This document shows positions 11,301-21,092 of a stretch of DNA of 64,000 nucleotides, one piece after another; positions within the stretch are counted from its first letter, which is position 1; every line of letters starts with the position of its first letter. This stretch comes from Salvelinus alpinus (lineage: Eukaryota > Chordata > Actinopteri > Salmoniformes > Salmonidae), in the NCBI RefSeq assembly GCF_045679555.1, contig NC_092087.1, positions 88,620,966 through 88,684,965 on the forward strand. The letters are read 5' to 3'. The translations under genes and the position numbers were made by a program. Below the pieces are notes generated by a model. The model was given only the letters and a program-made list of their open reading frames with translations, did not search any database and was not told the DNA's origin.

Positions 11301-12713
11301 GGGTCTGTGGTTAGGTCTTCAGCGATCGACTTATCACTTCTAAACCAGAATGATGATGTGGTGGAATAATAACCAACATAAGTACAGGATATGTCCACTG
11401 TTGACCCCTTCAAGACACAGATTCTCCTCTTGGTGTAAGTCACTCTGTTGCAGCTCTGACCCTGAACACCTGAAACACAAAGAGGGCATTATTTACACAG
11501 TGGAATATTGAGCTTCAGTAATCGTGTGATACAGTTTTGTTAGACAACTCTGAAGCTGTTTAGCAGACAGAATAATTATATCTGAAAGATTATACTAGAA
11601 TACTGAGTTGAATTCATACTCACACACTGCAGGAGAGTGGAGATCCTCATGGCCCTTTACAGCACAGGAGTAGCTGTCCTTATCATTAGGGATGACTGAA
11701 TAGGTGGAAGTCTTCACAGTTACTACCTGTCCGTTCTTGTACCAGGTGTAGGTGGGGTTACCAGTCAGAGGATAGCTGGTGGTTTTACAGGTCAGTTTCT
11801 TCCACTGTGACCAATGTGAAGGAGTCACCTTCACCTGCAGAGCTGTAGTAGATCAAAACATTAAAACCCTACATCACCTATTCTATAGTTTAATCACATG
11901 ATGCAAGACATTCTCAAACACATTTAATTCTTAAATCTTTCATATATACAAATCCAATTTCTAGACCTAAATGGACAGTAGATATTAATTGAACAGACTA
12001 GCAGTATAAAGCATGTAACTGTACCTGTTACAGACAGAGTGACTCCAGGATCGCCATAATATCTCCCTTCAGTCTGATCTGTTGTAAATCTGAACTTGTA
12101 CGTAGCTGAGTCTCTCTCTCTCAGGTCTGTGATTCTCAGGGTACAGTCTTTCTTCTTATCTCCATGATACTCCAGGCGACCTGCATACTCTGGGTCCTGA
12201 CCTATATCTTCAGGTTCTACACCAGTCTTCATTTTAGTGAACCAGAAGGTTGATGTGACTTTATGACCACTGGGATATTTGTAAGAGCAGGACATCTCCA
12301 CTGATGACCCCTTCAAGGTACAGATACTCTGAGTGGTGTAAGTCACACTCCAGCCATACTGACCCAGTACCACTGAACAGTCACGGAACACAAGGGTATT
12401 ACACTAAGTCAATGCCAATTGGCTAACACTAACAGTAAAGGCTTTGTCCGTACTTTGTTGCCATAGTTGCTGAGTTGAGTGTGATTGGAAAACACATAAG
12501 CATCATTCAGTAAGGTAAGTGAGGTGTGAAAGATAACTACTGAAGTGAAGTGGAGACGCCTAACAGAACACAACAGAATAATAAAACACAAATGTAATTT
12601 TAACGTTCTACAAATGTCTGTAGATTGACAAACATATAAGTTATGAATGAGACCATACCTGTCACAGACCAGAGAAAGACCACCAACACACTTCCTGCTG
12701 TTCTCAAGACCAT
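5274..12713 (-). CDS. Gene A: CD22/Siglec-like receptor with 11 Ig domains and a motif-free tail
   Basis: Type I membrane receptor predicted from 15 coding exons that join to about 1,051 residues with all phases consistent. Domain order is signal peptide, V, C2, V, C2, C2, V, C2, C2, V, C2, C2, transmembrane helix, short tail. The exons for domains 2-10 are three copies of a C2-V-C2 triplet. Homology is to the CD22/sialoadhesin family of leukocyte lectins: the first V domain has the Siglec cysteine pattern and the YxFR arginine motif. Fifth in order, the C2 domain at 10,796-11,026 has lost its F-strand cysteine. The tail (a 13-residue exon plus a proposed GKDMNFSF end) has no tyrosine, unlike genes B and C. 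A TTAA element sits in one intron and a Harbinger element in the 5' intron. The ectodomain model is strong; the last exon is tentative. Confidence 0.75.
5352..5391 (-). CDS. Gene A juxtamembrane cytoplasmic exon
   Basis: Has TTGCAG acceptor and CAG|GTGATT donor. It reads RSTGGSDATADTQ after the shared arginine codon and is nearly identical to the gene B exon at 26,567-26,606. Confidence 0.8.
5484..5670 (-). mobile_element. HpaI-type SINE in a gene A intron
   Basis: The reverse complement reads from a tRNA-like head (ggtggcaggtagcttagtgg) through 'gttaacccactgttcctagg' to the tail 'ttaactgacttgcccagt', the layout of the salmonid HpaI SINE. A homologous copy occupies the same intron in gene B (26,690-26,880), so the insertion predates that gene duplication. 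A short inverted copy of the head follows on the plus side. Confidence 0.8.
5791..5881 (-). CDS. Gene A transmembrane exon
   Basis: Encodes about 22 hydrophobic residues (TAAVGIIVVVLVLILCLSGL) followed by MWFR as stop-transfer. No charged residue lies in the membrane span, so there is no obvious site for pairing with a signalling adaptor. Nearly identical to the exons at 27,011-27,101 and 45,406-45,496. Confidence 0.9.
6059..6322 (-). CDS. Gene A membrane-proximal C2 domain
   Basis: C2-set Ig exon: NTSVSVSPSGEIVE start, B-strand VTLTCSSDANPP, C-strand YTWYFQN, F-strand DNGHYHCEAWNG. Canonical cysteine pair intact. Very close to the gene C exon at 45,696-45,959. Confidence 0.92.
6479..6697 (-). 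CDS. Gene A C2 domain, third triplet
   Basis: LTCSTTCTLTDNPTYIWYRNG and SFSCAVKGHEDLSSP, with both canonical cysteines plus the extra STTC cysteine that in Siglec second domains pairs with the V domain. Confidence 0.9.
6809..7141 (-). CDS. Gene A fourth V domain, third triplet
   Basis: Siglec-like V-set exon: RRICVLKGSTVDISC (A'/B strands), SFWFRSDK (C strand), GPFTLRITDLREEDSAEYRF (E/F strands). The E-strand cysteine is replaced by F, and YxFR has become YRFT, so the usual sialic-acid arginine is absent. Confidence 0.92.
7272..7487 (-). CDS. Gene A C2 domain, start of third triplet
   Basis: LTCSTTCILTGNPAYIWYKNG and DSYSCAVKGHEDLHSP. Near-identical to the exon at 8,524-8,739, as expected for a tandem exon-triplet copy. 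Confidence 0.9.
7583..7602 (-). pseudogene. Relic of a lost V exon (3' edge)
   Basis: The text 'gttacctgtgacagag' is the characteristic V-exon end and donor region, but no V sequence continues from it. The same relic occurs at about 8,833-8,850. It suggests that a V exon once lay between the two C2 exons of each triplet. Confidence 0.5.
7718..7948 (-). CDS. Gene A C2 domain, second triplet
   Basis: QKTLTCSTTCTLTDNPTYIW and NIYSCAVEGHEDLHSP, intact cysteines. Sister copy of the damaged exon at 10,796-11,026. Confidence 0.9.
8059..8391 (-). CDS. Gene A third V domain, second triplet
   Basis: Same V-set pattern as 6,809-7,141, with GPFTLRITDL and EYRFTFKT; no E-strand cysteine and no YxFR arginine. 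Confidence 0.92.
8524..8739 (-). CDS. Gene A C2 domain, start of second triplet
   Basis: KTLTCSTTCILTGNPTYIWY and DSYSCTVKGHEDLLSP. Donor GTGAGT and acceptor AATTCAG are visible. Confidence 0.9.
8924..10745. mobile_element. TTAA-flanked element, copy 2, in a gene A intron
   Basis: The paralogous intron at 7,668-7,690 reads 'cattgaccttaaataattgatac' without a break. Here the same text is split, with ATAA on the left and TTAA on the right. The left end is 'aacttcttgtcaatagg'; the right end carries 'aggatccgggatggg'. About 1.82 kb, no transposase. The interior has imperfect internal repeats ('gttttcgctgtaaaacac', 'ggctggattcacaagatg'). Nothing else is in this stretch. Confidence 0.85.
10796..11026 (-). 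CDS. Gene A C2 domain with lost F-strand cysteine, first triplet
   Basis: Matches 7,718-7,948 but reads NIYYGAVEGHED instead of NIYSCAVEGHED; the glycine codon is at 10,836-10,838. The splice sites and frame remain open, so it can be translated, but the core disulfide of the domain cannot form. This could be early decay of this exon. Confidence 0.85.
11137..11469 (-). CDS. Gene A second V domain, first triplet
   Basis: V-set exon with RRICVLKGSTVDISCTYVGY and GPFTLRITDLREEDSAEYRF. As in the other triplet V domains, the E-strand cysteine and the sialic-acid arginine are missing. Confidence 0.92.
11624..11842 (-). CDS. Gene A C2 domain 2
   Basis: KKLTCKTTSYPLTGNPTYTW and DSYSCAVKGHEDLHSP. The STTC cysteine is replaced by TTSY. 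It resembles the gene B exon at 33,859-34,080. Confidence 0.9.
12025..12372 (-). CDS. Gene A first V domain (Siglec-type)
   Basis: Full Siglec fingerprint: SICTLKGSSVEMSCSY gives the A'/B cysteines, KKKDCTLRITDL supplies the E-strand cysteine, and SATYKFRFTT lacks the F-strand cysteine but has arginine where CD33-family members have it (YFFR). In that family the arginine contacts sialic acid. Binding here is an inference. Confidence 0.93.
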
Positions 12714-12730
12714 TGTTGCATCTCCCACCC
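12659..12730 (-). CDS. Gene A signal-peptide exon
   Basis: ATG at 12,711-12,713 begins MVLRTAGSVLVVFLWSVT(G), a classic signal sequence. The exon opens with about 17 nt of 5' UTR after a CTGCAG acceptor, so transcription starts in an upstream exon. Equivalent exons are at 36,195 and 50,514. Confidence 0.88.
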
Positions 12731-13067
12731 TGCAGTCTTAGAAACATAAACAACAACTCACTCTATAGCTGGTGAATAACTCCACCTGATACATTGAAGT
12801 AGAAACTGTAAATGGGGTCCAGGGCCTCATTACTGAAAATGAACCAGGCTCATATTGTGTTGTGTTGTATTGTGCTGTATGGTTGTCTATGTGAATACTG
12901 TCTGTCTAAGTCTATTGCACTATGTATGTAATGTGTGTGACGTGTTGCATGTCTGTCTACATCTGTCTATTTAAGATGTTATGTTGTATGATGCAAAAAT
13001 AATTTCCTAATATATACAATCAAGTCATCAACAACAACAACAACAACAACAATACGTTACTGAACAG
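12731..13067. other. 5' intron of gene A, no gene seen
   Basis: Paralogous to 36,266-36,720. It contains a CAA-repeat stretch (13,030-13,050). At 12,870-12,890 it shows the empty site of the small element at 36,414-36,649. Confidence 0.6.
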
Positions 13068-13225
13068 GGGCCTGNNNNNNNNNNNNNNNNNNNNNNNNNN
13101 NNNNNNNNNNNNNNNNNNNNNNNNNNNNNNNNNNNNNNNNNNNNNNNNNNNNNNNNNNNNNNNNNNNNNNNNNNCTGGCAATGAAGAGTGTTCGTCAATG
13201 GACAATATCAAAAAGTTATGTTCAC

Positions 13226-13843
13226 CTGAACATTAATGCTGTGAAAGGATTTCCTATTCACAAAATCGGCCTCATGGGCACCTGAGGGGGCTTTTATCCT
13301 TATGTGTGTGCAGTCCACTGCACCAATGACATTGGGGAAACCTGTCACACAAAGTAATGAGTATCCTACTATGTGTTAACAGTTGTCCTGTAATTTGTAG
13401 ATCCTCTTACCTGCAATCCTATAGAACTCCTCTTTGATGTCACAGAGTCTTCTGTGGCCAGGGAAGGAGATGAAGACATCTGCTAATGCTTTGATAGCCA
13501 GACACACACTCCTTATTGTGCGGCAAATTGTGGCCTTGTTCAGCTGTTCTGCATCCCCCACTGAGTACAGGAAGGCTCCACTAGCAAAAAAGCGCAAGGC
13601 CACACAAACCATTTGCTCCACACTCAGTGCATGGCTCTGTGCAGTGCGGTGCTTAATCCTGGGACCCAGTAGTCTGCATAGATACCTGATGCCATCTGCA
13701 GAAAACCTGTATCTTTCATATAGATGGTCATCAGGGAAGGCCAGTGGGTCCAACCGGTCCCTGAAGACCCTTTCTCGCCTGAAGGCTCTCCTCAGCACAA
13801 GTGCTTCTTCATCCACCACATCTCGCACGAATGGGCATGCCAT
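13226..13843 (-). CDS. HARBI1-like transposase/nuclease, partial
   Basis: Two exons are visible: 13,411-13,843, starting [20 protein letters not shown], and 13,226-13,341, containing [20 protein letters not shown]. The GAVDCTHI motif carries the first catalytic aspartate of the DDE nuclease. After 13,226 a donor (CAG|GTGAAC) leads to an intron ending CATTGCCAG at 13,175, and the following exon lies in the N gap. Helix-turn-helix-like sequence precedes the nuclease part. In Harbinger elements this protein cuts and joins the transposon ends and needs the MYB-like partner to enter the nucleus and bind DNA. An in-frame ATG at 13,882 is also possible. Confidence 0.85.
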
Positions 13844-14123
13844 TGTCAGAGCAGAAAGGAACACACAATTTTGGGCCTTCATATAGGCTAGTGGCCACAC
13901 CTGGTGCTGGGGGGGTGGGCAAAAGAGGGCGATGCCTTATAACGATGACTTGGTTGTACTGATTGCTGGGAAAATAAAAAAAACCTTAGAAAGATGCCAC
14001 CGTCCTGTGTGCTCACAATAAGAGCTCATATGTCATGGCTCACTTGACTTTACGAGAATATACCTAATTTTTATTTTGAGCTGTGTCATCTTCTTGGAGC
14101 TGGGGGAGGAAAGAAAAATAATG

Positions 14124-15203
14124 ATTAATACATTTGTGTTACAGTTAGCATACAGTGTACATTGAAGGCATATCTCACCTCCCTCTCAAGTTTTTTTATT
14201 TCAAGGTCCAGTTTCCTAATTGTCCTCTTTTTTATTTCGGACTCCAGTGCAAGATTTTCCATCTTTTTCTTCTTGTACTGAATGTCTATGTCTGCCAGTT
14301 CTATTTGGCGCCGGAGGTGGTTGCCATACAACTTTCTGATAGCTTGTGAGCTCTGTGAACACAATACAATTAGCGCAGCTGGAATTTGGCAGGATGTGGT
14401 GTCCTTTTATTAATACGCACTATGTTGCCAGGCTGGTTTTCCCACTGTATAGCATCTGGGTCCTGTAAAAGAAATTAGATTTTTTGATTTTGATGAGGAC
14501 TCCTCACCATTGTAGAGTAAATAGTACTTTCACAGTCTTAACATGATACCTCATGCCTTCTGGAATCCAGAGAGATGGTCTCCTCCTCATCATCGTCTCC
14601 ATCATGTGCTGTTGCTGCTGCACTGGGGCCTTCACCCTATCACATTTAATCGGATTCATATTGAAGCTAGTAGACAAGACATGCCAGGCCTACAGTATGC
14701 CTTTGATGGAGTACTCACTGGATCAGCATCGTCTGGTGCTTGTGCTGGTGGCTCTAACAGGAACACAGTGCTGCCAGACACTGCAAGGCAATAGGTAAAC
14801 CAAAGTCAGACAGTCCAAATTGATTCAATATGAATGTGGTTGTATCCCATGTAGAGATGGAAGGACATACCTTGAATGAAGCGGGTGGCATCTTGGGAGG
14901 AACCTATGCTCGTCTCTTTCCCCCCAGGGATCCCCTCTAAGACGGGCCTGCCTTTATTTAGCTCCAAGGCCATGTCCTCTGCTGGGGTAAGGTCAGCCTT
15001 TGGTGACCCACCACCCGTGCCTTGTCTGTGGGTATTCTTTTTCACTGCTAAAACAGTACAGACAATGTGTGAGTAGGCACCTTCTGGGTACAATATATGC
15101 TTGTGCTTTGTTAAATATTAGTCAGGGACCATACCATTCTGCAGAATGTTCTTGTATTTGATTTTGACCTGCTGCCATGTCCGTTTTGGCCCGTTCATGT
15201 TTA

Positions 15204-15234
<31 letters not shown>

Positions 15235-15654
15235 TTTAATGGAGTCACACTGCAAAAAATTACTTGGTATTTTTGTCTTGTTTTCAGTAAAAATATCAAA
15301 AAAATTATCATAGCTTTATACAGTGTGATGGAGTTACTTTACACAATTTCACTCATATCTGCAGTGCATTTCAATTAAAAATTTAACCGTTTCATAATTA
15401 CAGTACAACTGCATTTTTGGAGATGTGAATTAAATATTTGAATTGTAATTGTGATGTTTCAGCGGAGCGGTGAGTGTGTAATTGTGCACTACTTACGCAT
15501 TCAGGCGGTCTGCAATACTTTGCCACGCTTTTTCTCTTTGCTTTATCACTGTGGCGGTGTTGCCTTTCTTCTTAATTATATCTTTTACCTCCTCGTATGC
15601 CTCCATGAGGATTTGTGCTTCCGACGGTGAAAAGTACGCGGCTCTAGTTGCCAT
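14124..15654 (-). CDS. Harbinger MYB/SANT-like DNA-binding protein, multi-exon
   Basis: ATG at 15,652-15,654 begins MATRAAYFSPSEAQILMEAY, and the MYB/SANT-like region continues over the exon at 15,135-15,205 (MNGPKRTWQQVKIKYKN). Further likely exons are 14,871-15,050, about 14,719-14,781, about 14,553-14,636 (acidic, GDDDEEE) and about 14,180-14,355, which is a charged coiled coil (RRQIELADIDIQYKKKKMEN). The layout matches the NAIF1/MSANTD-like second protein of Harbinger elements. The smaller exon boundaries are approximate. Confidence 0.75.
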
Positions 15655-16062
15655 GGTAAATCAGTTAATCTGTGATCTGTGGCGGGGTCTATTTGAGTGA
15701 GCCGTGAGCGCGCACCTATCCAGGATTGGTTTCACCTGGCTTAATGAATCCGTGTCTGCTCATCCTGGCTTGGTCTTTGTGCAACCAATTAAGCCTGGAC
15801 GCACATGTTTTGGCTTCATTGAGCTCAGCTGAGTCATTTATCCCGGATGTCTTAATTCTACTTTTGTGCAACAGGCCCCAGATGTGTAGAACTGTAAACA
15901 CATATTGATTGTTCTGAAGCTGTTTTATTCTCAGAACCCCAAATATAGGAGGATAAATGTTCAATCCTCTACGGTCCGTCAAGCTGTACGGCAGCCTAAA
16001 GACTGACCACCAGGTTCAATGATAGCTCCTATCACCAAGCTGTGAGGATTAACAGCAAGTGA

Positions 16063-16069
<7 letters not shown>

Positions 16070-16148
<79 letters not shown>
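16070..16148. repeat. (CA)n microsatellite
   Basis: About 40 CA units. The equivalent site in the gene C spacer (51,655-51,668) holds a run of C instead. Confidence 0.95.
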
Positions 16149-16151
<3 letters not shown>

Positions 16152-16407
16152 TGAGCAGGGATTCCACACACTGAGCAGGGATTCAAATGTTTGTTTGCTT
16201 GTCTATTTTACCCTTTTAATCATCTCATCACTATGTAGATCAACACTCCTACACTGAGACAATTTATGAATACTGACCCTGATGTAACAACCAAAACACA
16301 GCTCAAAACATAACAAGAAGTAAAATGATACATTACCTTCAAGAATATGACTTATGACTAACAACAAATAACCCAAAACTATATTTCAAGATATCAAGAG
16401 TACTTAC

Positions 16408-16510
16408 AGCCTGAAGGGGAGAGGTGTTGTACAGTGAGTCAACTTACTGGTAGTGAGTGGGAACTGCTAGTAAGTGTCAGTTCTGTGGTTGATACATATT
16501 TAAAGTAGTT
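16408..16510 (-). promoter_or_regulatory. Gene A promoter and non-coding first exon
   Basis: On the minus strand CTTTAAATATG (16,495-16,505) is a TATA-like box. About 30-90 nt downstream is a short exon ending at a GTAAGT donor (16,402-16,407). The module is conserved at 37,281-37,383 and 52,132-52,234 ahead of genes B and C, and in altered form at 21,093 and 56,320. The transcription start is inferred. Confidence 0.6.
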
Positions 16511-16782
16511 AAGACACAAGTAGCTGATACAGAACTGTCCTTTCCTTCCTCTTTAAGACATTAACATGCATGAGGACCAGACCAGCATGTCAGAGAAGGA
16601 AGGTTACTGTATTAAAATGGATCCTACATTTCTATAATGGACAAAATGTCCCCCATTTCCACATTTATTTAAATACAGAACCATGTTAACAATATGTTGA
16701 CTATTCTTTATGGAATGTTTATAATATATTAGAATGTGTTGCCTTGTCCCTCTGAGTTCTACATGGAACAGGTCAAAGTTCC

Positions 16783-17225
16783 TGTCACGCCCCGGCCTTA
16801 GTTATCTTTGTTTTCTTTATTATTTTAGTTAGGTCAGGGTGTGACATGGGGGATGTTTGTGTGTTTTTGTCTCGTCTAGGGTGTTTGTATTGTCTAGGGG
16901 GTGTTTGTAGAGTTCATGGGGTTGTGTTCATTGTAGGTGTTTATGTAAGTCTATGGTTGCCTAGATTGGTTCTCAATTAGAGACAGCTGTCTATCGTTGT
17001 CTCTGATTGGGAGCCATATTTAGGCAGCCATAGTCATTAGGTAGGTTGTGGGTGATTGTCTATGTGTAAGTTGCCAGTGTCTGCACTTTTGTTTATTATA
17101 GCGTCACGTTTATTGTTGTGTCTAGTTTGTATAGTGTTCGTTTTGTCTTCTTCTAATTTAGAGAAGAATGTATTTATATCACGCTGCTCCTTGGTCCTCT
17201 CTTTCACGTAACGACGAGCGTGACA
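16783..17225. mobile_element. LTR-like element with GTTCC target duplication
   Basis: 443 bp with ends TGTCACGCC and GCGTGACA, flanked by GTTCC on both sides (16,778-16,782 and 17,226-17,230). Two paralogous spacers (near 37,670 and 52,500) read 'caaagttccatttacatt' with no insert. Inside is an inverted repeat (ctcaattagagacagctgtc ... tgtctctgattgggag). Related copies with 5-bp duplications are at 46,509-46,845 and 63,018-63,419. TG...CA ends and a 5-bp duplication fit a solo LTR. Confidence 0.8.
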
Positions 17226-17334
17226 GTTCCATTTACATTTGGTCAGTTCCATGATGTCATTCATTCTATTCTACAAACACATTCAATTTACACTCCTCAT
17301 CAGCTGCATCAAAGTGATACGGAAGGTTCCAGTG

Positions 17335-17757
17335 TTCTAGACTAGAGTTCTCCCTACTGGCATCTCAACATTACTGCAGTGTTCTAGACTAGAGTTCTCC
17401 CTACTGGCATCTCAACATTACTGCAGTGTTCTAGACTAGAGTTCTCCCTACTGGCATCTCAACATTACTGCAGTGTTCTAGACTAGAGTTCTCCCTACTG
17501 GCATCTCAACATTACTGCAGTGTTCTAGACTAGAGCTCCACCTACTGGCATCTCAACATTACTGCAGTGTTCTAGACTAGAGTTCTCCCTACTGGCATCT
17601 CAACATTACTGCAGTGTTCTAGACTAGAGTTCTCCCTACTGGCATCTCAACATTACTGCAGTGTTCTAGACTAGAGCTCTCCCTACTGGCATCTCAACAT
17701 TACTGCAGTGTTCTAGACTAGAGCTCTCCCTACTGGCATCTCAACATTACTGCAGCC
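17335..17757. repeat. 47-bp minisatellite
   Basis: Nine copies of 'tgttctagactagagttctc' plus 'cctactggcatctcaacatt' plus 'actgcag'. Single units occur at about 21,462, 37,772 and 56,686, and a nine-copy array at 52,612-53,036, so the array grew independently at paralogous sites. Confidence 0.93.
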
Positions 17758-17969
17758 TCCAGTCCTGATGTCCTTATTCATTTGTGCAGTAATATGAATA
17801 GAATGAATGGATACTGTTCCATTAATTCCAGCCATTCCTCCTATATCTCTGCCCACCAGCCTCCTCTGTTGTACAGTACTAGTATTAGCTTAATCTATCA
17901 GAGGCATCAATGAACATCACCATAGCCTGCTGTATTGACTGTGTAGTGTGTTGTAGTCTGCTGTCCATA

Positions 17970-18112
17970 AATAATGCCATTTAGCAGATGCCGTTATCCA
18001 AAGCGACTTACAGTTAGTTATATGTGCATATATTTTACGTATGGGTGGTCCAGCGAACAAAATCCATAACGTTGCAGGTGCCATGCTCTACCAAATGAGC
18101 TACAGAGGACCA
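17970..18112 (-). mobile_element. tRNA-derived SINE, short copy
   Basis: The reverse complement has a tRNA-like head (tcctctgtagctcatttggt) and the tail 'taagtcgctttggataacgg' widespread in teleost SINEs. The paralogous copy is at 53,262-53,393. Confidence 0.7.
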
Positions 18113-18222
18113 TATTCTATAAAGTCTAATGTGCATATATAGATTTCTGATATGATTCAGGAGGCCTGTCAGAGGACAGACAGGAAAGGAGAACAGGAAA
18201 GTGATTGTGTTTATCTAAACCC

Positions 18223-18696
18223 ACAACACTGTGTCTCATGTTAATACTACTCCTAAACACAACCCACCATCACTGTGTCTCATGTTAATACTACTCCTAA
18301 ACACAACCCACCATCACTGTGTCTCATGTTAATACTACTCCTAAACACAACCCACCATCACTGTGTCTCATGTTAATACTACTCCTAAACACAACCCACC
18401 ATCACTGTGTCTCATGTTAATACTACTCCTAAACACAACCCACCATCACTGTGTCTCATGTTAATACTACTCCTAAACACAACCCACCATCACTGTGTCT
18501 CATGTTAATACTACTCCTAAACACAAAACACCATCACTGTGTCTCATGTTAATACTACTCCTAAACACAACCCACCGTCGCTGTGTCTCATGTTAATACT
18601 ACTCCTAAACACAACCCACCATCACTGTCTCATGTTAATACTACTCCTAAACACAACCCACCGTCGCTGTGTCTCATGTTAATACTACTCCTAAAC
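18223..18696. repeat. 44-bp minisatellite, first part
   Basis: Copies of 'cactgtgtctcatgttaata' plus 'ctactcctaaacacaaccca' plus 'ccat'. The array is interrupted at 18,697 by a hAT element and resumes at 19,710. The homologous array is at 53,500-53,790. Confidence 0.93.
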
Positions 18697-19709
18697 CAGT
18701 GGCGTGCCGTGGGCCTGGGGCCTAGGCCTTCAGTGAGGTACTACACAGTCCCACCCGAATTAATCCACCTCTTATTATCATCAATTATGCCATGGCTCTA
18801 GACACTATACATTTAGACAGAAACGCAGTATAACCAGGCGTTGCGTCACCTTGAAATTGACAAATTGAAATTTTTGGGTAAACAGTGTTTAACAGACAAC
18901 TCAAGTTTGCAAAGCCAGTGTGGCTCCAAACACCAAATCGATCACTTGCAAATAATAGGCATTCCCAGCAGTACAGTTTGCAGTGCTTCTCGGAGCCTTT
19001 GAGCCATTGACAGCCCTCGTAGTTGAAACTTTGAAAGTGGCGAGCGAACGAACCCCTTTCCCGCCTGTGACAGGCTTTGTGGCGTCGGGCGACCTCTCCT
19101 TACAATGTCTAACTTTTCTTGAAAAGTTCGTCTTGAGAATGGCGTTATAATTATATCCTCGACGAAATCGATATCTTCTCCTCCTTCCGCCATTGTGGGT
19201 TCAAAAAACAGCTTAGTAGAGTTTCCTAGATCTGCATAGACCTGCCCATAGGACCTGCCTCTCAATATTGGTAATCCAATCAAAGGACGTGGACGCCCTA
19301 CGCCTGCTAGCTGGCTCCTGTGTAACACTGGAGCCAGCCAGCAGGCGTACAATAGCCAACTCTAAAGCTGATTGGTTGACACAAAATTTTAATTTCCATT
19401 CACTTTAAGCTACAAGCGCCCGCACTGTTGATTCTGAAGGCCTGAGAGCAGATTTTAGACCCCTGGCAACACATGATGGCTGAATATGATTGGATAAAAG
19501 ATCTAACATAAAGACCAGCCCTCCAAATCTCAACCTGGGGCTGGAAGCAGTGCAACCAAGAGGAAAGCTATGAAATGAAGAGTATAACTCTTACTCTGGG
19601 GAATAATTTAATACATATTTGTGGGAAAATATATTTAAAAAAAAATTTATATTCTGATGATGTTTAGGCCAGCAGAGAAGGCCTTGCAGGCCCTGACGGC
19701 CCACCACTG
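18697..19709 (-). mobile_element. hAT-type non-autonomous element with 8-bp duplication
   Basis: Ends CAGTGGCGTGCCGTGGGCC and GGCCCACCACTG are inverted repeats. TCCTAAAC flanks both sides (18,689-18,696 and 19,710-19,717). The minus-strand frame at 18,942-19,352 contains MAEGGEDIDFVEDIIITPFS and related text like the N-terminal region of ZMYM1-like hAT transposases, but ends quickly. It is a deletion derivative that moved into a minisatellite array. Confidence 0.85.
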
Positions 19710-20368
19710 TCCTAAACACAACCCACCATCACTGTCTCATGTTAATACTACTCCTAAACACAACCCACCATCACTGTGTCTCAGGTTAATACTACTCCTA
19801 AACACAACCCACCATCACTGTCTCATGTTAATACTACTCCTAAACACAACCCACCATCACTGTCTCATGTTAATACTACTCCTAAACACAACCCACCATC
19901 ACTGTGTCTCATGTTAATACTACTCCTAAACACAACCCACCGTCGCTGTGTCTCATGTTAATACTACTCCTAAACACAACCCACCATCACTGTGTCTCAT
20001 GTTAATACTACTCCTAAACACAACCCACCATCACTGTGTCTCATGTTAATACTACTCCTAAACACAACCCACCATCACTGTGTCTCATGTTAATACTACT
20101 CCTAAACACAACCCACCATCACTGTGTCTCATGTTAATACTACTCCTAAACACAACCACCATCACTGTGTCTCATGTTAATACTACTCCTAAACACAACC
20201 CACCATCACTGTGTCTCATGTTAATACTACTCCTAAACACAACCCACCATCACTGTGTCTCATGTTAATACTACTCCTAAACACAACCACCATCACTGTG
20301 TCTCATGTTAATACTACTCCTAAACACAACCCACCATCACTGTGTCTCATGTTAATACTACTCCTAAA
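19710..20368. repeat. 44-bp minisatellite, second part
   Basis: About 15 further units of the 44-bp repeat, some with 1-2 bp deletions. Open frames across it (SHVNTTPKHNPPSL) come from the unit length and are not genes. Confidence 0.93.
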
Positions 20369-20625
20369 CCTCTTATGGAGCATCCACTCACTCCAATCAC
20401 TCTTTCTCTCACTCTTACTTTCGGCCATTTTCAAAATATCTCCACCACTATCTGTTGCTCTCAGAGCTCTTAAAATAGCATGTACAAGTTTTTATGTGAA
20501 ATCGCATGTACAATGTACCTCCCATCTTTTGTAGCACACAATATAGCTCAGTATTTGTCAATGCTGCCAATAATGTTGGTCGTGACTGTATATCTAACAA
20601 TCAGATTAATATATAAAAATACATG

Positions 20626-20774
<149 letters not shown>

Positions 20775-21092
20775 ATACTTGACCCTGTTATTCTTTGACA
20801 GTGAACATGACCCTATTGAATGGAGATCTGGGTATTACTGGTGAAACAACAGTCCAGCGTCAGTATTCACAAAGTGTATCAGAGTAGGAGAGCTGATCTG
20901 GGATCAGTTTAGCATTTTAGATCATAATTATACGGACCGTCTGAGACACTTTATGAATACAGGCCCTGATGTAACAACCAAAACACAGATCAAAATTAAC
21001 CAACAAGTACAAAGATACAGGAAGTCATGTGATGTATGGCTAAAAACTTTAAAACAAAAACTATATTCCAAGATATCGTCAAGTGTACTTAC

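Larger units (their letters stand above)
13068..15878 (-). mobile_element. PIF/Harbinger transposon with CAG target duplication
   Basis: Ends are GGGCCTG (13,068) and CAGGCCC (15,872-15,878), flanked on both sides by CAG. The paralogous spacer near 51,440-51,452 reads 'gaacagatctgtagaactg' with a single CAG. Inside are a HARBI1-like nuclease and a MYB/SANT-like partner, the standard Harbinger gene pair. The assembly gap at 13,075-13,174 hides the 3' part of the nuclease gene. It lies in the 5' intron of gene A. Confidence 0.9.

Noticed and set aside
13434-13886. 150-residue plus-strand frame
   Set aside because: Antisense shadow of the HARBI1-like exon.
17335-17757. Regularly spaced repeats that could suggest a CRISPR array
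   Set aside because: Units are directly adjacent without unique spacers and the genome is vertebrate; this is a minisatellite.
18942-19352. 136-residue frame as an independent gene
   Set aside because: It is a remnant of hAT transposase N-terminal sequence within a 1-kb deletion derivative.
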